Shown one piece after another: positions 42,306-53,423 of a stretch of DNA of 64,000 nt. Under the pieces are notes generated by a model. The model ran no database searches and was not told where the DNA came from. It saw only the letters and a list, made by a program, of their open reading frames with translations. A program made the translations under genes and the position numbers. Numbering within the stretch: position 1 is the stretch's first letter; every line of letters starts with the position of its first letter. The DNA comes from Eleginops maclovinus (taxonomy: Eukaryota > Chordata > Actinopteri > Perciformes > Eleginopidae): contig NC_086351.1 in assembly GCF_036324505.1 (NCBI RefSeq), forward strand, positions 6,814,001 to 6,878,000. The letters run 5' to 3'.

Positions 42306-42574
42306 ATGCAATTTGAACACTGTTTATTAAATCAAATGTATGATTTTAGATTACAAAAACTGCTGATCCACTGAATTTTGTTTCACTCTGTGAAGGGATT
42401 TTATTATGAAGGCAGCATTTGAAGATACATTTCAAAACAATTCACATCTCATACATAAGATAATATAAAAATATCACTTTAACAAATACACAGTGTCAGG
42501 TACAGACCAGCAGGAGGCAGTGCCAAGACATCGATGGCACTACACATTTAATATCCATTTTTAGATGTTTTTTT

Positions 42575-42580
42575 TTTATT
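42575..42580 (-). terminator. Candidate poly(A) signal of the minus-strand Ig gene
   Basis: On the minus strand, AATAAA occurs 135 nt past the TAA stop of the two-Ig-domain gene. It is the nearest canonical signal downstream. Confidence 0.55.
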
Positions 42581-42714
42581 TGCCAGCAAGCAGTTCACTC
42601 GTCACATTGTTCCAAAGGTCATTCTGCTCACAGGACATGAAGTCGCAGCCTCGCGGTTTAGTCCATTTCCTGTTTTCTCCTCTCTGAGAAACAGAAGTGT
42701 ATCTTTGGCCTTTT

Positions 42715-45700
42715 TTAGATGGTGTCATCCAAATGTTCGTGCAGCCTCTCTCCTCTGTTGCTGTGCCGGTGTCGCCTGAAAAGAAAAGCAAGTGTCCAAT
42801 TTAGATCAAACAGCAGTGACAAAGCGAACACTGGCTCGAGTAAACATCACAATGGCTTTGTCAGCAGACGCAGCCTGGCCTGTCACGCCTCACGTGTCAC
42901 TTAGGACTCTAGCTGTGTAGCATTTTTTTGTGTTTTCATCTTATACCCTTAGTTCTTTTGTCCTTTTAAAAGCAGCTTCTACTGGTTTCTTATTTTCTCT
43001 CAGTGTATGGCTTCATTATCAGAGCCTGAAATGAGATTTGTCGCTGCCAGTGTCTGTGTGCAATACTGTACCTCCACAGCACAAATGCCAGCACTCCTCC
43101 AACCAGCAGCAGGAGGATGGGACACACTACAGCTGCTGTTGTCCCTCTGCCCTCTGCCTCACAAGGTGCTGTCAGCCAGGAAAAAGATACCAGATGAGGG
43201 GGGGAGAAAAAACATAATCTGAAATGGCTGCCGGAAAAGGCCAAAAAGGTCCTTTGCTACAAGTCTGTAGAGCGAGTAAACTGAGTGCAACAGCAAGAGC
43301 TAACAGGACAAACCCTGAAATACCCTGACTGACTTTGGATCATCACACAGTTTGGCAGGTACAGAGATCTGCATTTGTCTCGCCTGTTTAGCAACAGTGG
43401 TAGCAGCAGCAGCAGTAGCAGTGCAGTAGTGATTTATTGATCGCACTGTGGAAAATCTTTTATCACTGAAACACCATCAGTGATACAACGTGCAATCAGG
43501 ACACGGCTCAGGTAGACACGAGGTACAGATAAAGGTTTCTGACTTCTGAATATCCATGATACAAGACCATGAGCCAACTAAAAAAAAGTAAATATTACAA
43601 TATTTCCAAAAGCACACCTGTCATTTAATAGAATAGCATGGAAACATAAGCATTTAACATGATCATGATCATAATCTTCTGTTGGTATATAAGTATTCAG
43701 ATATTTGATGTAATAAAAGACAAGTCAAACTCTTAAAAATAAAATAATATGGAGGTACCACTGCAGAATGACCCCTTTCAAAGTGTAAGATTGTTATATC
43801 TGTTAAATACCTGTAATTATTACCAATGAACAAGGGGAGTCAGTTTTTTATATATATATCAATAGCAATGCATGATTTGCATCTACTTCGTGAGCTGTCA
43901 CATGAAGTACAAAGTTCTTTATTCTGGAGTTTAGTGGGGCTGTTTGAACTATAAACACCTCACATTATGTGTCAAACTATTTCCTATGCATACATCCAAC
44001 TGAGACAGGGATACATCCTACTTAATTTGGTGCTATAACTAGCTATTTAATAAAAAATCCTTATTAGCTCTGACTAATAAGGATGTATTAGGGTACCTGG
44101 GGGTAGTTATCTGACTCTCTAGCTGCCAAAACATCTAATTTGTTCTCAAAATGTGTGTTTCTGACGCTTGTTGTTGGGCAGGAAGCATACAGAGAGCCAT
44201 TTATGACAGCAGTTTATCTTAAAAGCAGTAGCAGTACAATTTTGGGCTGTAAAACCAAAATAATGAGCTAAAACATGCGCCTTGATCTGAGGAGAAAATG
44301 CAAGTGAGCATTTTCTTATTATATGTATAAAGTAGTTCAGTCCAAAACAATGGAAAGTACATGTACACACCAGATAATCAATATGGTGTCCACTAGTACC
44401 TGCAGTGTAGGTGGCAGAACTATGGCCCAGCTTGTTGCTGACCATGCAGGTGAAATGGCCACAGATGGGAGTCTTTGTCACCAACAATGTTATTCCATCT
44501 TTGGAGACTCTTCCCACTGAGTTAGTGATGGCCGCTCTCTCATGGAGCCAACTGAAGTGGGGGTCAGTGCCCCAGGCCTCGCCACAAACCAGCGTGGAGT
44601 GAGACACGTTGATGCTGACGGAGACATGGTGTACTTCCTCTGCAAACACAGATGAGTGGAATAGAATGAAGAGAGATGATAAGGATTGGAGGTAAAAAAC
44701 TCAGAGCCTGATAGAAAGAGGAGCCGGGGCATCTCTCGATTATAAAATAAAAGTAATGGCGAATGACTGTCCGAAAGGCTCTGAGACAAAGAATCATGAG
44801 AGATGTTAAATGCTGTCAGGAGAAACTGGTTTAGTTTCAGAGACAATAATGAGCCCGGCGGGTGAGGCATAATGTCGGAGAATGAGATGATGGATAGCCC
44901 TGGGAGCTGCAGAGCAGACGTAGAGAAGAGTGAAGCTGATGAATTGATACTGTTAGAGCAGACAGATGAGAGTAAAGGAAAAGCTTGGACAGAGAACTAG
45001 TAAGCTACGTCGAGACAGGAATTATCTAGAAGCAATCAAACAAAAAAGACCCAGCAAGCATAGCCTTTAGGCAAACAGTTTAATTATTAAATGAGACTTC
45101 CAAAATCAGAAAGAAACAATGCCTGCTGGCGTGAAATTAAAACACATTCATTAAGATGTTGGTAATTGTTGGAGTTGGCCGGGACATTGCAGCTGTTCTG
45201 GATTTAAAATATGCTTTCTTTTATATCACTACTCTGACACTGACTAAACTAACCCTGTAAGCTTTTCAAATCTCACCTTATGATTGTTATTTCTATATAT
45301 TGTGGAACGCAAAATATTCTATAACAAGGGCTGTATCTTATTTGTATTTCCATTATCCATTCATCAGCTTATTATTGCAATTAACTATTAAGTCATTGTT
45401 GTTTGATTTAGAAGAAAATAAGAAAAAGGAAAATGCAAATCCAGGTTTCACAGTGCCCACGTTGTGGTCTTTAAATGACTTATTTTGTCTGACAAACATA
45501 GATGAAAAGAGCCCAGAAACAAACCTACAGCTGTTAATAAAGAAATGTAATACAATTCATTGAACGTTGGTTATGAGATTTGCAAAGGTTGATAAAATGA
45601 GAGATTTGGCCAGAAGAAAACCCCAGAAAAACTTCTAATTGGAGAAGCTGGACCTTTTAAATGTTGGTGTGTGGTTCCAGACATCATAGTGTTTTTTTCT

Positions 45701-46841
45701 ATTTCTATCAGACATTCATTCTATTTTCTAGGGCCAAGAAAATATAATGAATGGCTGACACGTTTGGTCATTTGAATGATCAGTAAAGGACTAATTGTTT
45801 AAAAACATCTGTATTATAACTAAAGGCTTCACAGCAAATTCCCTCACATGCTGGGTATCATACGTTACCATATTCCCTGACGATGCATTGTGCACTGGTT
45901 TTGGCCCCTCTGTGATCCGTCACAGTAAGAGTGTACAGGCCGCCGTCTGCTGCGTTGTACCCATTAATCTCAAGTGTTGTCTCCTGCTCCCCGATATTCA
46001 CATGGACATTTGGCCTGATGCCCGCACACTTGAGGCTCCTGCCCGGGCACGTGGCCAGTGTCACTCGCTCCTGGGTAATTCCAGTTTCGGCCTCCCACTC
46101 CCAGGTCACAGAGGAGACTTCTTCCAGGGGTCCATGCTCGATCCGAGCCTTCAGTAACAGTTGTTGTCCTGGTATCACATGCACAGGCTCCTGATTGACG
46201 ATGTGCACTGACATACACTGCAGCCCACATGGCACTGAGGACAGAGATTTGTTATTGCATCACAAATCTGCTTACATGCAGTTTATATTTTTTGTATGAG
46301 CCAAAGTATTTCATTTTCACAAGTTCGACCTTTTAGCATTTGGAGAATTTGCATTGTTTGGGCAGAATGGAAGGCTAGTAAAACAAACAATGGCATAATA
46401 CTTAATCTTCGTCCTCGGTATGTACTTGAATATGTATGGCTTCTTTCTGTCAAACAATGTCAAGCAATGATTTATAGCGCACGACAGCCCATGCCTAATG
46501 TGATATCCATCAAACCCCATCAATATCTTAAATCCTGTGTCAAAATGCAGTGGGCCTGGTAAGCCTCTTTGTGTTTAATACAACGAGTATTAATCACCCG
46601 TCTTAACTTGATAGGCCAAGGATGAAGGAGATGTAAATAATGTAAGCCTATTATTCATGCAAAAGGAATATTACAAGAGTAAGTATGCATTTGTGTCAGA
46701 GCGCATTGCAGAAAATATTGTTCTTTCTGTAGTTTCAAGCAGTTTTGAACAGATATCATTAGGATGCTGGCTACAAACAAATACTTTACCCAAGAGAAGC
46801 AGCAGGGAAACTTTCCAGCTCAGGAAATAATGTAGATCCAT
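42715..46841 (-). CDS. Two-Ig-domain type I membrane receptor with short tail (271 aa)
   Basis: A cell-surface immunoglobulin-superfamily protein. Minus-strand coding exons: 46841-46790, 46234-45869, 44639-44400, 43168-43072, 42775-42715. They join with GT/AG introns and no frame break into 271 codons plus TAA. Residues 1-24 form a signal peptide (MDLHYFLSWKVSLLLLL core). Residues about 25-139 are a V-like domain ending in the F-strand ADGGLYTLTV, which lacks the usual Cys. Residues 140-219 are a C2-like domain with STLVCGEAW, FSWLHE and FTCMVSN, plus an Asn-Val-Ser glycosylation site. The membrane helix is about 229-251 (TTAAVVCPILLLLVGG...). The tail is about 20 residues, RRHRHSNRGERLHEHLDDTI, with no tyrosine motif. 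The Ig exon boundaries are phase 1, as is usual for this superfamily. It resembles CD2/SLAM or HEPACAM-type receptors, but I cannot name an orthologue. Confidence 0.82.
43686..43990 (+). mobile_element. hAT-type MITE fragment, copy 2
   Basis: It carries AAGTATTCAGATATTTGATG, then CACTGCAGAATGACCCCTTT and CTTCGTGAGCTGTCACATG, in the same order as the family at 46-460. It lies in intron 3 of the minus-strand Ig gene. The copy is short and its boundaries are approximate. Confidence 0.5.
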
Positions 46842-49533
46842 AACACCTGCTGATGTGGAGGGAGAGCAGAAAGAGGAATTTGTCCATGACCTCAGCAACA
46901 TCCCACCCTTTCCTCTGTACTCATGAAGCAAGGGTGCCACTGCAGCAATAATAAAAACTCCCTCCAGAGAAAATGTAAAAATTAAAATGAGAGCAAAAAG
47001 CAATTAAAGCAGCATGTCCCTCTATTAGAAAAAATGCAAACCGAATGTTGAGGGGTATTCTTTTTTTGTTTCTTAATTTATTTGCTAAATATCCAACGAA
47101 CAACACTCTTGGCATTGCATACCGCAATTGAATCACAACTTGGAACAAAATATGGACAGTTCTACTGCCAAAACTAAAATGAATCCCCTCAAGCACAGCT
47201 GCCACAACAAAACAGAGAGAGGAAGCAGTGATAGCATTGCAGGAACACAACCTGCATGCATTACATATAACCTGGAATTCCCTTCGCTGTATACCTTGAA
47301 GTCATCCACATGAGAAGGGTGGGAATGGGAATCACCTACCTCTCCAAAATTGAGACAAACAAAGCAGCCTCTTCACTCTCCCAGAGGTTAGGGTGCAGCG
47401 CAACTCACTCTGCCAGTAGATTTATAGCTCAACATAAAATAATATATTCAAAGTAGCTGCCATTTCATTGTGAGAAATAATGTAGTTAAAGACGACTGTT
47501 TCTACGACTGTCACTGCAAACACCATTAAACCGGAGTTGAAATTAATGTTTCAGGACTTTGTTCTCCTCTCTGCTCTGCTTTTTCCTCTGCCTGTCAGGT
47601 CAAGTCAGTGAGTCACGTAGGCGTCAACTTGTTTTCCAGCAATTTCCTGCCCCCCCCACCCCCTTTCCTGTACAGTAAAGGTTTCTTTCTGCTGGTGCAC
47701 TGAATATGTGAACTCTCCATTGAAAAACATCCCCCCCACCACCTCCTCTGACCTGTGTCCAAATGCATGCTCAATCAACAATACAACATGTTGCATTTGG
47801 ATTTTCACGCCACTGTTGTTGCACAGTTTGTAAACCTGATAAAATGCAGTGGTATTCTTTTGAAGGGAAACCAATGACAATGTTTGAGCTCATTAGGAAA
47901 TAGGCTTTGTACTGCAGGCTTCTTACCCAGCATGAACACTATTCGCCCTGCAGACACAATACAATTCCTTGGCTTTGGATTGTTAAGAGTAAGTAGTGCA
48001 TGTATTACTTGACATATTTTTGTTTGTTCATAATTGCCTCTTGCATGCAAACACACTTCATGCACGCAAATAGGGAATGCTAATGGTTTTATTATTTTTC
48101 TACTGGGACTATTCAGTCTCTGAGGCATTGGAGAATGCCTTAAATACAAAGTGTGCTTTATAGAAAATCAACTAGCTGATTTAGTGTAGTCACATTTAAA
48201 TTAAGTTTTATTCTGCACTTTTCTTTCACATATAAATCAGAATTTTAACCTCAGCTGCTTGCAATAACCTTTAGAAAATCATCTGTCAAGAAAGACCATG
48301 TAATATTATTTAAAGCCACAGAACAGCTACTAAATAGTCTCTGATATGATTGTTTTTTTTCAGCTACCTGAAAAAAGCAGAGCCTTTTTCACTACAAAAG
48401 CACTGAAACGTAATGACATCACTTATTCAGGGGTTAGCTCTCCGTTTTCCGACTTCATGAAACGCATCCTGGGGCACAGATTTAACAAGTGATTTAAAAC
48501 TGATTATAAATCCATTTGTATTTTCAGAGGGTTTATGAATAATCATGGGAGTCACAGCTGTGGATCCCACTGAGATCTTTGACTACAAAGATGTGCTGGT
48601 AGCTGGAATTAACCAGTGGGTGGCACTCACATAACAGTTGAAAAATAGCACAACACTTTTGTCCTCAGATTCTTTTTCTTCAGTGGACATCATCATGTTA
48701 TGGTGTTATGCACAAACTAATTTACGCCTTTTTGCTTTACATTAATCCATATTATATCAGTGGGTTGATTAAGCAAATAGTTCATCTGTTTTATCAGATC
48801 ATAATAGGGCGAATAAGATTGACCTTTAACCATGAAAGTCAAAAAGAAAACAACAATCAACTAAAATAATACATTTTCTAAAAAGGGATCTGCTATTTGC
48901 ATTACTGCTATCAGTTTGGCACTGTATTCCACAGTATGAAGAAAAGAAAAGAGTATACATACTCTACATTTATTGTTTTTGATGCTCTTTTTAGTGTGTG
49001 GAACTTACACTACAACTATAAAGTAGTAGTATAATTAAAAGTGATAGAAAAAACATTCAGAGCCTTTTCTCAAGCAAATTTACCAACACAACAATGTACA
49101 AATACTAGTATTGTCAGCAAAATTTACTTTAAATACAAAACCATGCTTCATGTGTTATTATAATTACTAACTATGACATTCATAGACTAACACTAATGCA
49201 TAAGCAGCATTATAGAGTGACAGGTGGTTGACGGGAATCTTATTTTCAAGATTTAATATCAATGAATTGTGTTTTGTAAAATATGTTGTGGTTTATTATT
49301 TTAAACCTTAATCTGAAACGTAAGCATACTCGTAACAGCTGTCAGTTAAAATATGGTGGAATAAAACTTTTCCTCTGAAATGTAGCTGGAGCTGCACTTT
49401 CCTCCATTGTTTATTCAGGCTGCTGTCCCTTTAAGAGAACAGGTGCGTCTTCAGCAGGTAATAGTGGAGAAACAGGAAGTAGAGTCATCTGAATCGAAAA
49501 CAAAGCCACACGGAACTTTAATTTGGCAAAAAC
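46842..49533. other. Divergent intergenic region between two Ig genes
   Basis: This 2.7-kb interval separates the start codons of two oppositely oriented Ig-receptor genes and must contain both promoters. I see no TATA box that I would trust. The plus-strand side has an ETS-like ACAGGAAGT at about 49469, close to the presumed start of transcription. A MITE copy fills 49036-49396. No coding exon is recognisable. Confidence 0.55.
49036..49396 (+). mobile_element. hAT-type MITE, copy 3, beside the Ig gene promoter
   Basis: The order of motifs (ACATTCAGAGCCTTTTCTCA, then GTCAGCAAAATTTACTTTAA, CACTAATGCATAAGCAGCAT, CCTTAATCTGAAACGTAAGC, and CCTCTGAAATGTAGCTGGA) follows the teleost hAT-MITE order. 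The copy ends about 140 bp before the first exon of the plus-strand Ig gene. It lacks a clean terminal repeat at either end. Confidence 0.6.
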
Positions 49534-49746
49534 ATGAACATGACAGCAGAGGGAAAGTACTTCGGTAAGTTTAATACAGCTACCTTCCTTTCGCTACGCA
49601 TGAGAACATGTTTATTTTTTGTCAGGTGTGTTTTGAATTGAATAGAATATAGCACGGCAATAAACTGTAGCCTACAGCATTTACTGGGAGAAGTATGTGA
49701 AATGTATTTTTAAAGGTTTCATTTCTCTACAGACTGGCCTGACTGA
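49534..49746 (+). promoter_or_regulatory. Predicted spliced upstream ORF in the 5' leader
   Basis: ATG at 49534 opens a frame that crosses a predicted intron (donor at 49565, GTAAGT; acceptor ending at 49732, TTTCTCTACAG). It stops with TGA at 49744-49746, five bases before the main ATG at 49751. The joined peptide would be MNMTAEGKYFDWPD. If the leader is spliced this way, the uORF would be translated before the main frame and could restrain it. The splice is inferred from consensus sites only. Confidence 0.45.
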
Positions 49747-49750
49747 AGAC

Positions 49751-52700
49751 ATGAGACAACCTTCGCTTCTTCTCAGGCTGTCGCTGGCAGGTAAAATAAT
49801 TCCCACTGACGGTGTCCTCTCCCGCTGCTCCGAAAGCAACGTTAAAATGCTTCAAACAGTTCTCTAAAGCAGAGTATTGGTTGTCTCTTTTGTGAGGAAA
49901 AAATCAGTCCAGGGAGGGGAAAATGTGGCATTCCTAGCACGTTTGTAAATCAATTACATCTCTGAAGCACAAAGCTCGTCTTAACCAGTCTTAAACCTGC
50001 GTGGCTGCATTCCCGTTTGTGCACTGACTACTGAGTGACGTGAGGCGTTCAGGGACTCCTCCCAGGCTCTCACATTTGACTGATGATTCACAATGAATGT
50101 TAGGCCATTGCTTTTTTTATATCTGTATGGCATTTGGTGATATGTCCATAGGGGTGGGCAGTAGGCCTACTGCAGTTTTTAATACAGTAATGATACAAGG
50201 TTGTTGCTCATGCATGGACAATGGGATAATATTCAATACCGATACCTGGCTATTGTTAATGACAATATGACTTCCAATGTAGACATACTGTAATCCCTCC
50301 AATACAGCTTGCTTCTAATGACACACAACAGAAAGCTAAAAGGCACATAAGTAAATAAAATAATTGGCCAAATACTGTACATTGGCAGAGCATGCACAAG
50401 TTAAAGAACAAAGCTGGGGTAATACTATGTTTTCATTGGTAATAACAAATCACAAATGTCTGTGTATCTGAAGCCTGATTTATCTCTATTTGTTTCATAG
50501 ATATATATTAATGTCCAAAAACAATTACATTAAAGTGGGTGTCATGGACAACAGAAAGATGGGAGCATGTAGGCTTGATAAAAAAAATCAATAAATATGT
50601 ATTACAACACAGATCAAAACAGTCTTCCACAGATGCTGTAATTATACATTTCTGAATAAGATTTGTTCAAACCACAGTTCCCAGCTGCTAGAAAATTACC
50701 CCTGGAATAATTTTGTATCCGAGTGATTTTTAAAAGGTTTTCGACTTCAGGTACTAAATGCCAAATACAGTGTACTCAGAGTCAGAAAGGCGTTTCATAT
50801 TAGGTACGATTGATTTTCATTGTCCCGTTCTCCACTCAGCATTCATATATTGTTTTGTTCAGACTAAACTTGCATCATAAACGTGGTGACTTTTTAAAAG
50901 AGTATAACACTCACAAAATCCCAAGCCCTTACAATTGAATTGACCTTCACATTATGTTAACATGTCTTTTTATTTTGGAGAAGATGTCTAGAACAAACCG
51001 CCTGCCTGGTTACTTTATCACCATTGGCTAATACCAGCTTTACCCTTTTTAAATTCAGTGCATTTTAACGTTGTTGTGATCTATTCTGATATCAATTTTC
51101 CCATCCAAAATGACAGATTGTTCCTCCATAACTGGGTGTATTACACAGTTTTAAGTGAATACAAATGATCTACTTTAGGCATTTGTGCTGCAAGAGGAGC
51201 AAAGAAAATGAGCACAAGGAATGTAAATTATATTTTAATTTGTTCTTTAACTAGGGCTTGTTGTTCATGCATGAAAGATAATAATTAAAGTAATGATCAG
51301 CAACATTTTGATATAATTTAATTAAAATGTTGCTGTCATCTATTTGTGATTCAAATAAAAAAAATGTGATCCAATCTGCAGGGTTCATCAAAGATGTTTT
51401 ATTTATTTGAGTTGCCACCAGCAGCCCTTTACTTCTTCACTTTCGGTATTTCCTCCAAAAGCATTGTCCCACCTTTTGGCCGCCACAGTTTTCACCCTAG
51501 CTGAATGAAATGTGACTTAGAGGTTAAAGGTGTGAGAGTGTGTTTGTGTTTGTTTTTCTGCAAATTTGCAAATAAAATACTGTGGCAATGAGCGTGGCCT
51601 AAAACAAAGCCTGAACTTATAAACGGATTCACGTACCATGGCAACACTCATGAACAGTGTATTATTTATATCCGTGGCAGGATGCATTCATCAGAGTGTG
51701 TCTGTGGTTGTGTGAAAGCATGCACGTACGCTGTTGCAATTACTGCGAATTGACCCTTTTTTTCTATGCAAACGCCTGCATTGTGGTTGATTTGTGGTCT
51801 GACGAACATCCTTTGATGCTTAAGAGGTGATTCATTTCATATGTTCAGGTGCAGCGGTTACTTTGTAATTAAGTGCATTGTTACAAGTTAACAGTCAGAC
51901 CTATTAGACCCACCCACCCGTTAATCTCTGGTTTATCAGTTCAAGGTTCCTACAGTTGTTGGCTAGACTTCAGGGCTCTCTGCCAAAAGTCATTTGAGGT
52001 ACATAGCAAATGATTTTCCTATAGTTATATTTGTAGTTACACATTAATTGTAACTTATCAAATATGACTGTGTATTGCTCTTTGGTCCTTGGTAAAAACA
52101 GTGTAACACAGCGCATGAATGCAGCTTCTCTGTGCTGCGTTTCACATGACCATTTCTTTCATGTGTCTTTATCGTCCTGTCTATTCTGATAAAGTGACAA
52201 GGACGGTGATATTTTTAATCGGGGCAGAACTTTTGACGTCTTTAACAGCTATGCGAGTGATCCTGAACTCAATCTATCTGGCTGTTGGCCTTTTGTCATT
52301 TTATACACTGCTCCCCTGTGAAAATCATTTAAAGGCAGTCCAGCGAGACTGATCAGGACCATATTGATTTGATTCACTACAATTCACTGGCCAGAGCAGT
52401 CTTGCGTGGTTGCTTTATTTGCCAGTAAAAAGGCATTGAGAATTCTACCGAGTCTCGCAGCCTGAATCTATAAAAAACAACTCAACAAATAGGTCTGGCA
52501 GCCAAATACAAAAACAGATATCTGTTTCTATTTTCATTCACACACACACTACACATGGACACACAGCATATATCAGTTAAAAGCCTGTAGAATAGATGGT
52601 TCTTTCACAACATCATTTCTGAAAGATTGCCTATTCAATGCGGATTCTTGAGAGGAGAGACAACTATGATTTTAACACGGCTTACGTTAAGTCAGCCTAA

Positions 52701-53242
52701 CAAAAACACAAAATAGATGTTTATCTTGGGATCACTTTCAATCCAAAAAAACATTGTGTGAAATCTACGAGGGAGAAAAGAGTGTGTACCTAACTAATAG
52801 GTTCTTACCCCCTGAGCCAGGCCTGTTTGTTTCTATAGATTCTGCTTTCTACAGGGGTGAAAGGAGCATTCAGATTGTTTACCCAAGTAAGGCCACCAGT
52901 AAAAATATTCTTTTACAAGTTAAAGTCCCACATAGTAATTGCCTGTGAAATTGGAGAAGCATTTCCAAAATAATTATCTTAAAAAATCAAGAGAAAAAGT
53001 AATCATTCTGCAGGAAATGGCCCTGTAACTGAATATATGACATGTTAGATTAGACACTGAGGCATTTTAGTGCATTTTACCATGAATAATTGGGTATTTT
53101 CTCTAATATTCTCATTAGATACTCATAAATTCTTTAAATGAAAACATTTGATAAATGAAGTTGTAATCACCGGTGGCACTCCTTAAAACATAGACTTGAC
53201 ACTACTCTTTTTAAAGTTGTATATTAGTAAGATTATTATTAT

Positions 53243-53275
<33 letters not shown>

Positions 53276-53295
53276 TAATAATAATAAAAAAATAA

Positions 53296-53326
<31 letters not shown>

Positions 53327-53331
53327 ACAAA

Positions 53332-53423
<92 letters not shown>

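Larger units (their letters stand above)
34606..42574. other. Intergenic region, no convincing gene
   Basis: AT-rich sequence between the ago3 3' region and the minus-strand Ig gene. It holds two LINE-tail-like repeats (34815-34880 and 42232-42305), a short TA tract near 36700 and a TG tract near 39945. One exon-like minus-strand stretch near 41060-41150 is discussed in the findings. Other open frames are short and lack any family signature. Confidence 0.6.
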
